Shown: positions 31,907 to 42,235, counted from the first letter of the stretch. The stretch is DNA of 64,000 nucleotides from Pseudomonas rhodesiae (GCF_007858255.1 NZ_VFEU01000015.1:1-64000); one strand, 5' to 3'. Notes: a model not told the origin generated them from the letters alone. Translations and numbers: made by a program.

Positions 31907-33055
31907 ATGAAAATCACCAAACTGACGACCTTTATCGTCCCGCCGCGCTGGTGCTTCCTGAAGGTCGAAACCGACCAGGGCGTGACCGGCTGGGGTGAGC
32001 CTGTGGTCGAAGGCCGCGCCCACACCGTGGCTGCTGCCGTTGAAGAACTGTCCGACTACCTGATCGGTAAAGACCCACGCAACATCGAAGACATCTGGAC
32101 CGTGCTCTACCGCGGCGGTTTCTACCGTGGCGGCGCGGTGCACATGAGCGCCCTCGCCGGTATCGACCAGGCGCTATGGGACATCAAGGGCAAGGCCCTC
32201 GGCGTTTCCGTCAGCGATCTGCTGGGCGGCCAGGTGCGCGACAAAATCCGCGTGTATTCATGGATCGGCGGCGACCGCCCCGCTGATACTGCCCGCGCGG
32301 CTAAAGACGCCGTGGCGCGTGGTTTCACTGCGGTGAAAATGAACGGCACCGAAGAGCTGCAATTCCTCGACAGCTTCGAAAAAGTCGACCTGGCCCTGGC
32401 CAACGTCGCCGCCGTGCGTGATGCGGTCGGCCCCAACGTCGGCATCGGCGTCGACTTCCACGGCCGCGTGCACAAGCCGATGGCCAAAGTGCTGATGAAA
32501 GAGCTGGACCCGTACAAGCTGATGTTTATCGAAGAGCCCGTACTCAGCGAAAACTACGAAGCGCTCAAGGAACTGGCGCCGTTGACCAGCACCCCGATCG
32601 CCCTGGGCGAGCGCCTGTTCTCGCGTTGGGATTTCAAGCGCGTGCTCAGCGAAGGTTATGTCGACATCATCCAGCCGGACGCCTCCCACGCCGGCGGCAT
32701 CACCGAAACCCGCAAGATCGCCAACATGGCCGAAGCCTACGACGTAGCGCTGGCCCTGCACTGCCCGCTGGGCCCGATTGCGCTGGCGGCGTGCCTGCAA
32801 CTGGATGCGGCCTGCTACAACGCGTTTATCCAGGAGCAAAGCCTGGGGATCCACTACAACGAGAGCAACGACTTGCTCGACTACGTGCGTGACCCCGGCG
32901 TGTTCGACTATGAGCAGGGCTTCGTCAAGATCCCTAACGGCCCGGGCCTGGGCATCGAGATCAACGAGGAATACGTGATCGAGCGCGCGGCCATCGGCCA
33001 CCGCTGGCGCAACCCGATCTGGCGCCACGCCGACGGCAGCTTCGCCGAGTGGTGA
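31907..33055 (+). CDS. dgoD: D-galactonate dehydratase
   Basis: A 382-residue enolase-superfamily enzyme that dehydrates D-galactonate to 2-keto-3-deoxygalactonate; the length equals E. coli DgoD. The metal ligands and catalytic residues appear in GIGVDFHGRVHKP (D, H), FIEEPVLSENYE (E), LGERLFSRWDF (E) and LHCPLGPIAL (H). AGAGAG precedes the ATG. It follows dgoA by 47 nt. Confidence 0.96.
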   Translation: MKITKLTTFIVPPRWCFLKVETDQGVTGWGEPVVEGRAHTVAAAVEELSDYLIGKDPRNIEDIWTVLYRGGFYRGGAVHMSALAGIDQALWDIKGKALGVSVSDLLGGQVRDKIRVYSWIGGDRPADTARAAKDAVARGFTAVKMNGTEELQFLDSFEKVDLALANVAAVRDAVGPNVGIGVDFHGRVHKPMAKVLMKELDPYKLMFIEEPVLSENYEALKELAPLTSTPIALGERLFSRWDFKRVLSEGYVDIIQPDASHAGGITETRKIANMAEAYDVALALHCPLGPIALAACLQLDAACYNAFIQEQSLGIHYNESNDLLDYVRDPGVFDYEQGFVKIPNGPGLGIEINEEYVIERAAIGHRWRNPIWRHADGSFAEW

Positions 33056-33082
33056 TGCTCACCTGAAGAGACCCGGTAAAAA

Positions 33083-33176
33083 ATGTGGGAGGGGGCTTGC
33101 CCCCGATTGCGATGGCCCTGCCACTGACGATGTCGACTGACACTCAGCTATCGGCGGCAACCTCCCCTCCCACATT
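33083..33176. repeat. Inverted pair of REP sequences (REPIN-like)
   Basis: One REP (33083-33107, ATGTGGGAGGGGGC then TTGCCCCCGAT) and an inverted second copy (33154-33176, ending CCTCCCCTCCCACATT) face each other about 94 bp end to end. They lie between dgoD and the transporter gene. Confidence 0.75.
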
Positions 33177-33233
33177 CAATCCGGTTTCTTCAGTAAGACT
33201 TGTCCTCAATAAACATAAGAAGAGACTCCCCCC

Positions 33234-34544
33234 ATGCAACCTGAATCCTTGACCGGGCAGGCTCCTTTAGTCACGCCTAGCCGAAAGCGTTTCTTCATCA
33301 TGGTGCTGCTGTTTATCACCGTGGTGATCAACTACCTGGACCGCAGCAATCTGTCGATTGCAGCGCCGGCCCTGACCAGTGACCTGGGTATCGACCCGGT
33401 GCACGTCGGCCTGATTTTCTCGGCCTTCGGCTGGACCTACGCGGCCATGCAAATCCCCGGCGGCTGGCTGGTGGACCGGGTGCCGCCGCGCATTCTCTAC
33501 ACTGCTGCCCTGCTGCTGTGGTCCATCGCCACGGTGATGCTCGGGTTTGCCGCCAGCTTTATCGCGCTGTTTGTGCTGCGCATGGCGGTCGGTGCGTTGG
33601 AAGCGCCGGCCTATCCGATCAACAGCCGCGTGGTCACCAGTTGGTTTCCCGAGCGAGAACGCGCCACCGCCATTGGCTTTTACACCTCCGGGCAATTCGT
33701 CGGGCTGGCATTCCTGACGCCGGTCCTGGCCTGGCTGCAGCATCACTATGGCTGGCACATGGTGTTTGTGGTGACGGGTGGCGTCGGCATTCTGTGGGCG
33801 GCGATCTGGTACGCGGTGTACCGCGAGCCGCGTGACTTCAAAGGTATCAACCAGGCCGAAATCGACCTGATCCGCGACGGTGGTGGGCTGGTGGACCTCA
33901 GCACCCAAGCGGCCAAGACCAAGACGCCGTTCAGCTGGGTCGACCTGGGTATTGTGTTGAGCAAACGCAAACTGTGGGGGATCTACCTCGGGCAGTTCTG
34001 CCTGAACTCCACGCTGTGGTTCTTCCTGACATGGTTCCCGACGTATCTGGTGAAGTACCGCGGCATGGACTTCATTAAGTCCGGCATGCTCGCGTCGCTG
34101 CCGTTTCTCGCGGCATTCGTTGGGGTGCTGTGTTCCGGGCTGTTTTCCGACTGGCTGATCCGTCGCGGCGCGAGCGTGGGGTTTGCGCGCAAGTTGCCGA
34201 TCATCAGCGGCCTGCTGATCTCCACGGCGATCATCGGCGCCAACTTCGTCGAATCGACCCCGTTGGTCATCGCCTTCCTAGCCGTGGCGTTCTTCGGCAA
34301 CGGGCTGGCTTCGATCACCTGGTCGCTGGTCTCGACCCTCGCCCCGGCGCGCTTGTTGGGCCTGACCGGCGGGGTGTTCAACTTCATCGGCAACCTGGCG
34401 GCGATTACCACGCCAATCGTCATCGGTTTCCTGGCCAGCGGCGATTCGTTTGCGCCGGCGATCACCTACATCGCACTGCTGGCGTTGCTGGGGGCGTTGT
34501 CCTACGTGCTGCTGGTAGGCAAGGTCGAGCGCATCGAGCTGTAA
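33234..34544 (+). CDS. dgoT: MFS transporter, probable D-galactonate permease
   Basis: A 436-residue inner-membrane transporter of the anion:cation symporter branch of the major facilitator superfamily. Twelve hydrophobic helices can be traced; the N-terminus FFIMVLLFITVVINYLDRSN and the loop GGWLVDRVPPRILY are typical of DgoT/ExuT/GudP-type sugar-acid permeases. Its place as last gene of the dgo operon supports galactonate uptake. A REP pair separates it from dgoD, which may lower read-through. Confidence 0.88.
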   Translation: MQPESLTGQAPLVTPSRKRFFIMVLLFITVVINYLDRSNLSIAAPALTSDLGIDPVHVGLIFSAFGWTYAAMQIPGGWLVDRVPPRILYTAALLLWSIATVMLGFAASFIALFVLRMAVGALEAPAYPINSRVVTSWFPERERATAIGFYTSGQFVGLAFLTPVLAWLQHHYGWHMVFVVTGGVGILWAAIWYAVYREPRDFKGINQAEIDLIRDGGGLVDLSTQAAKTKTPFSWVDLGIVLSKRKLWGIYLGQFCLNSTLWFFLTWFPTYLVKYRGMDFIKSGMLASLPFLAAFVGVLCSGLFSDWLIRRGASVGFARKLPIISGLLISTAIIGANFVESTPLVIAFLAVAFFGNGLASITWSLVSTLAPARLLGLTGGVFNFIGNLAAITTPIVIGFLASGDSFAPAITYIALLALLGALSYVLLVGKVERIEL

Positions 34545-34553
34545 ACCAGCCAC

Positions 34554-34588
34554 CCGCTGGCGAGGGCGCAATGCCCTCGCCAGCGGGG
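34554..34588. terminator. Perfect 15-bp hairpin between convergent genes
   Basis: Arms CCCGCTGGCGAGGGC and GCCCTCGCCAGCGGG surround GCAAT. There is no T-run. The 13-nt core GGGCGCAATGCCC is shared with the hairpin at 36385-36412 on the other side of the flavoprotein gene. Confidence 0.6.
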
Positions 34589-34612
34589 TTGTAGCCTCAG
34601 AGGCGCCGGTCG

Positions 34613-36271
34613 TTACTGAAGTGGCACCGACATTTCGTTGCGGAACACATTCAATGGGTCCCAGCGTTGCTTGGTTCTGCGCAGACGGCTCTCGATGAGG
34701 GGGTTGGGGAAGAAAATTCCATACCACGACGGGTTCTTGGCATTGGCCGGGTCGCCGCCAATGTAGGTCATATCCAAGTCCGGGTAGTTGATGTAGCAGC
34801 CCTCGAATTGCGCATCGTCCGGCACGCCGGTGCTGAACGCCGCTTTAAAAAGTCCGCGAATCCAGTTGGCATGGGCCTGGTCCACTGCATCGTCCGCCGA
34901 ATGCCAATAGCACTGCGGTTGCCATTTGAGGTACGAGGAACGCTGGGCGGCGGAGGTCTGCGCCAGGATCGGAGCCTCCATTTCGTTGATGCGCCCGCCA
35001 AACGATTGGATCTGGATCAGGCTCTGGGTCAGGTATTGCGCTGGGTCGGGCCATTTCAAAGTGTTCCAGATCGCGTCCTTGACCTGTAGCGTGAACGCGC
35101 CTTTCTGATACGCCGATTTATAGCGACCGCGCTGATTGTCGCCGGACCCGTTGAGCGATTGCGTGGCGTACAGCCAGTCCAGGCGCCTGGCGGCGTCATG
35201 GGCGGTGCGCAGGGAGGTGATGTGGCGACCCTTATTCATGCCGCTGGGCTGGTGCACCACATGAAACGGCAACAATGATTCCCGTGCACTCCCGCCGACC
35301 GCAGCGAGCATGCTGCTGACAAAGTCGTCAAAGGGCGCGAGGTCATCGAGTTGGCCATCCTTGTCGACGTAATGAATGCCTAGAGTGACATTGCCGGTAT
35401 TGGTGTGACGCATCTCCAGCTTGGTGGCCAGGCCCCAGGTGCTGGGGTCCGCCTGATGGCTTGCAAACCAGAGCTGATAAGCGTCCAGCAGTCCGCCGAG
35501 CTTGGTGCGGTCCAGTTCGTTCAAATCCCATTCCAACGGCAGCCAAAGCACTTCCTTCGGTGCCGGCGGCAGCGCCTTGAAGTAGTAACTGGTGATGATG
35601 CCGAACTGGCCGCCACCGGCACCGCAGCAGGCCGCGAACAAATCCAGCTCGTCGCTATCGGTGCTGTCGCGGGACACATGCACCGGTTCAAGGCCTGTGC
35701 CGGTGACATCGGCCACCAGGATATCCACACCGTCCAGCCAGTCGCAGACCAGCCCGTATTTGCGCGATAGCAACCCGTAACCGCCGCCGCAGATATGCCC
35801 GCCGAGCCCCACCGAATAACAGGAACCGCTCGGCAAGGCTTTGCCCGCCAGCTTGTACAGCGCGACGCTGGTGTCCCAATTCTGGCAACCGGGTTCCAGG
35901 CGCACGCTGTAGCGGTAGGTCGAGTCGGGCACCAGCACTGAGCCAATCTGCCCGCTGGGGTCGTAGGCCACTTGGTTCATCTGGCCTACATCCAAAATCG
36001 ATAATGCCTCGCCAGGCGCATTGGGCATCACGTTGGAGACGAAGCCCTCGTAACAGTGGCCGCCGCTGCGCACGGTGATGCGGCCCATGGGCATCGCCAA
36101 TGCCTGGGCGGCGGCGTCGATGATGTCCTGGGGGGTGTGACACAGGTATATCAGGTTGGCGCCGTCGGGCGACGACTCGCCCTGAACGTTGCCTTTTGGC
36201 CAGCGCAGGTTGAAGCCTTTTTGCAAGGTGGAGTGACGCGAGTCTGAAGGTGGGACGAGATCAAATGCCAT
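34613..36271 (-). CDS. FAD-dependent oxidoreductase, BBE (berberine bridge enzyme-like) type
   Basis: A 552-residue oxidoreductase of the VAO/GOOX family. The FAD-binding region contains H72 in RSGGHCYEGF and C151 in SGSCYSVGLGGHICGGGYG, the two residues that bind FAD covalently in bicovalent members such as glucooligosaccharide oxidase. The C-terminal BBE segment (YPDLDM, then WYGIFFPNPLIESRLRRTKQ) is present. I chose ATG 36271 with TTGGAG upstream; the 43 residues gained from 36400 look non-native. No signal peptide is visible. The substrate is unknown; an aldose or sugar derivative would fit the neighbouring aldonate genes but is a guess. Confidence 0.85.
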   Translation of the reverse strand: MAFDLVPPSDSRHSTLQKGFNLRWPKGNVQGESSPDGANLIYLCHTPQDIIDAAAQALAMPMGRITVRSGGHCYEGFVSNVMPNAPGEALSILDVGQMNQVAYDPSGQIGSVLVPDSTYRYSVRLEPGCQNWDTSVALYKLAGKALPSGSCYSVGLGGHICGGGYGLLSRKYGLVCDWLDGVDILVADVTGTGLEPVHVSRDSTDSDELDLFAACCGAGGGQFGIITSYYFKALPPAPKEVLWLPLEWDLNELDRTKLGGLLDAYQLWFASHQADPSTWGLATKLEMRHTNTGNVTLGIHYVDKDGQLDDLAPFDDFVSSMLAAVGGSARESLLPFHVVHQPSGMNKGRHITSLRTAHDAARRLDWLYATQSLNGSGDNQRGRYKSAYQKGAFTLQVKDAIWNTLKWPDPAQYLTQSLIQIQSFGGRINEMEAPILAQTSAAQRSSYLKWQPQCYWHSADDAVDQAHANWIRGLFKAAFSTGVPDDAQFEGCYINYPDLDMTYIGGDPANAKNPSWYGIFFPNPLIESRLRRTKQRWDPLNVFRNEMSVPLQ

Positions 36272-36384
36272 GATGTACTCCAAGGAGACAATGATGACTT
36301 CTGATGCAACTAACTTAACGACCGACGGAGCAAGAACGGTGGGGCTTGCAGAGGTGGTTAGACAGCAATAGGCAAGAAGTGCGT

Positions 36385-36412
36385 TGAAGGTGGGGCGCAA
36401 TGCCCACCTTCA
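36385..36412. terminator. Hairpin downstream of trpA
   Basis: Arms TGAAGGTGGG and CCCACCTTCA surround GCGCAATG-type loop bases. It follows the trpBA operon on the minus strand but has no T-run. It shares GGGCGCAATGCCC with the hairpin at 34554-34588. Confidence 0.5.
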
Positions 36413-36445
36413 GCCTAGCCTAGATCAGTCGGGAGCCTGAGGCCT

Positions 36446-37255
36446 TTACTTACGAGCGTTGCGTACACCTTCCGACAATGCTGCGCAGTGGCTGAGCACG
36501 CCGTCGATAGCCTGTTGGTCGCTGCTGGCATTGGCGATGTGATCGATCAACGCCGAGCCCACCACCACACCGTCCGCCAGCCGTGCAATTGCGGCGGCCT
36601 GTTCCGGCGTACGAATACCGAAACCGATGCTGATCGGCAGATCGGTGTGGCGGCGCAGACGCGTGACGGCTTCTTCGACGTGTTCCAAGGTGGCGGCGCC
36701 GGCGCCAGTCACACCGGCCACCGACACGTAATACACAAACCCGGAACTGCCGTTGAGTACGGTCGGCAGGCGCGCGTCATCAGTGGTCGGCGTGGTCAGG
36801 CGGATAAAATCCATGCCTGCGGCCTGGGCCGGGTCGCACAGCTCGCCGTTGTGCTCGGGTGGCATGTCGACCACGATCAAACCGTCCACACCGGCGGCTT
36901 TGGCATCGTCGATAAAGGCGGGCACGCCGTATTTGTGGATCGGGTTGAAGTAGCCCATCAACACCAGCGGTGTTTCGTTGTTGTCCTTGCGGAACTCGCG
37001 AACCATCTGCAGGGTTTTCGCCAGGTTCTGCTTGGCGGCCAGCGCGCGGATGTTGGCCAGTTGAATGGCCGGGCCGTCGGCCATTGGGTCGGTGAAGGGC
37101 ATGCCCAGCTCGATCACGTCGGCACCGGCAGCCGGCAAGCCCTTGAGGATCGCCAGGGAGGCGTAATAGCCGGGGTCGCCGGCGGTGACGAAGGTCACCA
37201 GGGCGGCACGATTTTGTTCCTTGAGTTGCGCAAAGCGGGTTTGCAGGCGGCTCAT
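36446..37255 (-). CDS. trpA: Tryptophan synthase alpha chain
   Basis: A 269-residue TIM-barrel subunit that cleaves indole-3-glycerol phosphate and passes indole to TrpB. The catalytic residues E49 (VIELGMPF) and D60 (PMADGP) are in place, and the phosphate-binding loop GFGIRTPEQA is present. It begins directly after the trpB stop (TAAATG with no gap), so the two are translationally coupled. Confidence 0.98.
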   Translation of the reverse strand: MSRLQTRFAQLKEQNRAALVTFVTAGDPGYYASLAILKGLPAAGADVIELGMPFTDPMADGPAIQLANIRALAAKQNLAKTLQMVREFRKDNNETPLVLMGYFNPIHKYGVPAFIDDAKAAGVDGLIVVDMPPEHNGELCDPAQAAGMDFIRLTTPTTDDARLPTVLNGSSGFVYYVSVAGVTGAGAATLEHVEEAVTRLRRHTDLPISIGFGIRTPEQAAAIARLADGVVVGSALIDHIANASSDQQAIDGVLSHCAALSEGVRNARK

Positions 37256-38482
<1,227 letters not shown>

Positions 38483-38592
38483 GGGACGCTCCAGGAAAGA
38501 ATTCGTGTGGGAAGCAATGAGGGCCACTCTACCCCTCACATTCGATGCTGAAAACCGATAAGATCGCCGCAACCTGTCAGGAAAACTCACAG
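38483..38592. promoter_or_regulatory. trpBA/trpI divergent promoter region
   Basis: 110 bp between the two start codons. On the minus strand TGTGAG occurs twice, about 41 bp apart, and may mark TrpI binding sites. TrpI control of this region is known in P. aeruginosa and P. putida; the exact sites here are inference. Confidence 0.5.
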
Positions 38593-39489
38593 ATGAGCCG
38601 AGACCTCCCGCCCCTCAATGCCTTGCGCGCATTTGAAGCTACCGCGCGCCTTAACAGCGTCAGCCAGGCCGCTGAGCAACTGCATGTGACCCACGGCGCA
38701 GTGAGCCGCCAGTTGAAGGTGCTCGAAGAACACCTGGGCGTCAGCCTGTTCGTCAAAGAAGGTCGTGGCCTTAAACTCACAGATGCCGGGGTAAGGCTGC
38801 GGGACGCCAGCGGCGAGGCGTTCGAGCGCTTGAGGGATGTGTGTGCCGAACTTACTCAGAGCAGCGTGGATGCCCCGTTTGTGCTCGGTTGCTCAGGCAG
38901 CTTGCTCGCGCGCTGGTTGATCCCGCGGCTGGGCCGGCTGAATGCCGATCTGCCGGACCTGCGTCTGCATCTTTCGGCGGGCGATGGCGATCTGGACCCG
39001 CGTCGGCCTGGGCTGGATGCGTTGCTGGTGTTCGCCGAACCCCCATGGCCGGCGGATATGCAAGTGTACGAGTTGGCCAGTGAACGTATCGGGCCGGTAA
39101 TGAGCCCGCGCTTCAGCGGCTACGAGCGTTTGCGCCAGGCGCCCGCCTCGGCGTTGTGTGGCGAGGCGCTGTTGCACACCACTTCACGACCCCAGGCTTG
39201 GCCCAGCTGGGCGCAGCAATACGGCATCGCATCGGCGGCGTTAAAGCACGGGCAAGGCTTTGAGCACTTGTATTATTTGCTGGAGGCGGCAGTGGCCGGC
39301 TTGGGCGTGGCGATCGCGCCGGAGCCGTTAGTGGCAGAGGATCTGCGGGCCGGTCGCCTGGTGGCGCCGTGGGGTTTTAGCGAAACCCCGGCGCACCTGG
39401 CGTTGTGGCTACCCAAGCGCGCCGCGGATGGGCGCGCTCGGCAATTGGCGCAATGGCTCAAGGCTGAGCTGTCGCGCCAACCGGTTTAG
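38593..39489 (+). CDS. trpI: LysR-family activator of trpBA
   Basis: A 298-residue LysR-type regulator. The winged helix (about 10-70) includes NALRAFEATARLNSVSQAAEQL and THGAVSRQLKVL; the effector domain follows. The start at ATG 38593, 10-11 nt after CAGGA, gives the standard N-terminus. Its place divergent from trpBA identifies it as TrpI, which responds to indole-3-glycerol phosphate in other pseudomonads. Confidence 0.94.
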   Translation: MSRDLPPLNALRAFEATARLNSVSQAAEQLHVTHGAVSRQLKVLEEHLGVSLFVKEGRGLKLTDAGVRLRDASGEAFERLRDVCAELTQSSVDAPFVLGCSGSLLARWLIPRLGRLNADLPDLRLHLSAGDGDLDPRRPGLDALLVFAEPPWPADMQVYELASERIGPVMSPRFSGYERLRQAPASALCGEALLHTTSRPQAWPSWAQQYGIASAALKHGQGFEHLYYLLEAAVAGLGVAIAPEPLVAEDLRAGRLVAPWGFSETPAHLALWLPKRAADGRARQLAQWLKAELSRQPV

Positions 39490-39812
39490 TCACCGCGCTT
39501 GCACAGCAGGTAAGCCGCCAGCAGGCCCAGGGCGCCAACGGCGACGCCGGCGGTGGTCCATGGGTGCTCTTGTGCGTAATCGCGAGTCGCTACGCCGGTT
39601 TCGCGCAGTTTGACTTTGCTTTCTTCGTAGGCGTCGGTGATCAGATGACGGGAATGCTTGAGCGCGTTCTCGGCGTTGCTTTTCAGGGCCTTCAAGGTTT
39701 TGCGCGACTCATCGGACGCATCGTCCTTGAGACTTTCAAGGGACTTGAGCAGGCTCGAAATCTCGGCTTCCATGCTTTCCAGCGACGCTTTGCGTAAAGA
39801 AGTGTTGGCCAT
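39486..39812 (-). CDS. ElaB/YqjD-type DUF883 membrane-anchored protein
   Basis: A 108-residue protein with a long charged helical N-terminal part (about 1-80, coiled-coil-like) and one C-terminal membrane helix (about 87-104, TTAGVAVGALGLLAAYLL). This is the layout of E. coli ElaB/YqjD, inner-membrane proteins that bind ribosomes in stationary phase. I chose ATG 39812 with AGGAG upstream. Its stop overlaps the end of convergent trpI by 4 nt. Confidence 0.88.
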   Translation of the reverse strand: MANTSLRKASLESMEAEISSLLKSLESLKDDASDESRKTLKALKSNAENALKHSRHLITDAYEESKVKLRETGVATRDYAQEHPWTTAGVAVGALGLLAAYLLCKRGD

Positions 39813-39968
39813 GTGGACTCTCCTGAAGTGATTGAGGGGCGTGTGTAGATACCGACTGCGGGGTTTGCAGAAAGTGCAGTAAATCTGAACTTTCGGGTGG
39901 GAACGGCCGCCAGAAGCAGTACGAAGATTGACTGCTAGGCTGCATAAACCACCCTTAGGAGAAACACC

Positions 39969-40184
39969 ATGAGCGATCATCACACGTACAAGAAAGTCGA
40001 ATTGGTGGGTTCGTCCACCACGAGCATTGAAGACGCAATCAACAATGCCATCGCCGAAGCGAACAAGAGCCTCAAGCATCTGGAGTGGTTCGAAGTCACC
40101 GAAACCCGTGGCCATATCGAAAACGGCAAGGTGGCCCATTACCAGGTGACGTTGAAAGTGGGATTCCGAATTGCCAGCAGTTGA
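39969..40184 (+). CDS. Dodecin
   Basis: A 71-residue flavin-binding protein that forms hollow dodecamers and stores or buffers FMN/riboflavin. TYKKVELVGSSTTSIEDAIN and WFEVTETRGHIENG with the conserved Trp identify it, and the length is exact. TAGGAG lies before the ATG. Confidence 0.95.
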   Translation: MSDHHTYKKVELVGSSTTSIEDAINNAIAEANKSLKHLEWFEVTETRGHIENGKVAHYQVTLKVGFRIASS

Positions 40185-40297
40185 TCCCGTGAGTTGAACT
40201 TGCTGACTGGCCGATTGCCATAACCTGCGCTACACCGTTCGGGTGCCGATGCCATTGCATCGGCACGTCCATTTCGATCAGCGCAAGGAAGTAACGG

Positions 40298-40522
40298 ATG
40301 AAGAAGCTCCTGTTAGCAGTAGGTTTGTTGAGCATTGCAGGCTCCGCACTGGCCGCGGGTAAGCCGTGTGAAGAGCTCAAAAGCGAAATTGCCGCGAAAA
40401 TCGACGCCAAAGGTGCTTCGGGCTATTCGCTGGAGATCGTCGACAAAGGCGCTTCGACCGACGCCCAAGTGGTCGGTAGTTGCGAAGGCGGTACCAAGGA
40501 AATCGTCTACAAACGCGGCTAA
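40298..40522 (+). CDS. DUF1161 periplasmic protein, copy 1
   Basis: A 74-residue exported protein. A signal peptide (1-19, ending SALA) is followed by the compact DUF1161 domain with a cysteine pair (CEELKSEIAAKI and VVGSCEGGTKEIVY), which probably forms a disulfide. GGAAG precedes the ATG at workable spacing. A paralogue with the same layout lies at 42377. Function unknown. An intrinsic terminator follows. Confidence 0.85.
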   Translation: MKKLLLAVGLLSIAGSALAAGKPCEELKSEIAAKIDAKGASGYSLEIVDKGASTDAQVVGSCEGGTKEIVYKRG

Positions 40523-40539
40523 CCCCGTGTTGCAGACAT

Positions 40540-40571
40540 AAAAAACCGACGCGGGTGCGTCGGTTTTTTTT
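40540..40571. terminator. Bidirectional intrinsic terminator
   Basis: A-run, stem ACCGACGC / GCGTCGGT, T-run. It lies between the convergent DUF1161 and LLM-flavoprotein genes. Confidence 0.92.
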
Positions 40572-40585
40572 CGCCTGAGGTTGGG

Positions 40586-41587
40586 TCAGCCCTTCATCAG
40601 CTGCGCCAGCAACTCGTAGGAATGAATCCGGTCGGCGTGTTCGTACAGGTCGCAGGTGAAGATCAACTCGTCCGCGCCGGTCTGTTCGATCAGCACCTCA
40701 AGTTTGGCGCGGATCTTCGCCGGGCTGCCCACCATGGCCAGGCCGAGGAAACTGCCGACTGCGTCCTTTTCATGGGGCAACCACAGGCCGTCCATGGTTT
40801 TCACTGGTGGGCGCTGCACCAGGCTCTGGCCGCGCATCAAGGCGAGGATGCGCTGGTAGACAGACGTCGCCAGGTAATCGGCCTGCTCGTCGGTATCGGC
40901 CGCCACCAGCGGAATGCCCAACATTACGTAGGGTTTGTCCAACACGGCTGAAGGCTTGAAGTGGTTGCGGTACACGCGAATCGCTTCGTGCATAAGGCGC
41001 GGTGCGAAATGGGAGGCGAAGGCGTAAGGCAAACCGCGCTCGCCGGCCAGTTGCGCACTGAACAGGCTCGAACCCAGCAGCCACACCGGTACGTTGGTGC
41101 CGGTGCCGGGTACGGCGATGACCCTTTGATCTGGCGTGCGCGGGCCCAGGTAAGCCATCAGTTCGGCCACGTCTTCGGGGAAGTCATCGGCGCTGCCCGA
41201 GCGCTCACGGCGCAGGGCGCGGGCGGTCATCTGGTCGGAGCCAGGTGCACGGCCCAGGCCCAGGTCAATGCGCCCGGGATACAGGCTTTCGAGGGTGCCA
41301 AACTGCTCCGCGATCACCAGCGGCGCGTGGTTGGGCAGCATCACACCGCCGGAGCCGACGCGAATCGTCGAGGTACCGCCGGCCAGATAGCCGAGCAATA
41401 CTGAAGTGGCCGAGCTGGCGATGCCGTCCATGTTGTGATGTTCAGCCACCCAGAAGCGGTTGTAGCCGAATTTTTCCAGGTGCTGAGCCAGGTCCAGGGA
41501 ATTGCGCAAGGACTGCGCCGGGCTGCCATTGGCCCGCACGGGCACCAGGTCGAGGGCGGAAAACTTAATGTCGGACAGCGATTTCAT
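40586..41587 (-). CDS. Luciferase-like monooxygenase (LLM) flavin oxidoreductase
   Basis: A 333-residue TIM-barrel protein of the bacterial luciferase family. FSALDLVPVRANGSPAQSL, RFWVAEHHNMDGIASSATSV and RIDLGLGRAPGSDQMTARAL match the YhbW-like subgroup found in many proteobacteria. It probably uses reduced FMN or F420-like flavin; the substrate is unknown. ATG 41587 has GGAGAAGC just upstream. Confidence 0.9.
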   Translation of the reverse strand: MKSLSDIKFSALDLVPVRANGSPAQSLRNSLDLAQHLEKFGYNRFWVAEHHNMDGIASSATSVLLGYLAGGTSTIRVGSGGVMLPNHAPLVIAEQFGTLESLYPGRIDLGLGRAPGSDQMTARALRRERSGSADDFPEDVAELMAYLGPRTPDQRVIAVPGTGTNVPVWLLGSSLFSAQLAGERGLPYAFASHFAPRLMHEAIRVYRNHFKPSAVLDKPYVMLGIPLVAADTDEQADYLATSVYQRILALMRGQSLVQRPPVKTMDGLWLPHEKDAVGSFLGLAMVGSPAKIRAKLEVLIEQTGADELIFTCDLYEHADRIHSYELLAQLMKG

Positions 41588-41803
41588 AAGCCTGCTTCTC
41601 CAGTAGGGGCGCAGGCTTCTTAAGACGAACCAAAACCTGCCGCTTCATGTGCATGTTCTATGCAATGAGGGCATATACCCGAGATTCAATAGCGCGCGTA
41701 AAAAATCCTACGTAATTGCTGGGTTTTTCCTATGACTGAACTTTGCCAGAGCTTCTATCCTCAGAACCTTACTGAAGCAAAACCACCGTTCGAGGAGAAA
41801 GCT

Positions 41804-42235
41804 ATGAGTATCGTTAAAAAGGCATCCGCGCATTGGGAAGGTGATCTGAAGACAGGTGTGGGCTCCATTTCCACCGAAACCGGCGTACTGCGTGACGCGC
41901 CTTACGGCTTCAAGGCCCGTTTTGAAGGCGGCAAAGGCACCAACCCGGAAGAACTGATCGGCGCGGCCCACGCCGGCTGTTTCTCCATGGCGTTTTCCAT
42001 GATTCTGGGCGATGCCGGCCTCAAGGCTGACAGTATCGACACCCAGGCAAACGTGACCTTGGACCAGGTCGACGGTGGCTTTGCGATCACCGCCGTGCAC
42101 CTGACGCTCAAGGCCAAGATCCCAGGCGCCAGCCAGGCCCAGTTCGATGAACTGAGCAAAAAGGCCAAGGAAGGTTGCCCGGTATCCAAGGTGTTGAATG
42201 CAACCATCACCCTGGATGGCACGCTCGTAAACTGA
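41804..42235 (+). CDS. OsmC-family peroxiredoxin
   Basis: A 143-residue peroxidase that reduces organic hydroperoxides. The two catalytic cysteines are C59 (AHAGCFSMAFS) and C125 (KEGCPVSKVL), and NPEELIGAAHA carries the conserved Glu. I chose ATG 41804, with GAGGAGAA upstream, over the in-frame ATG at 41732. It matches OsmC (osmotically induced) more than the Ohr branch. Confidence 0.93.
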   Translation: MSIVKKASAHWEGDLKTGVGSISTETGVLRDAPYGFKARFEGGKGTNPEELIGAAHAGCFSMAFSMILGDAGLKADSIDTQANVTLDQVDGGFAITAVHLTLKAKIPGASQAQFDELSKKAKEGCPVSKVLNATITLDGTLVN

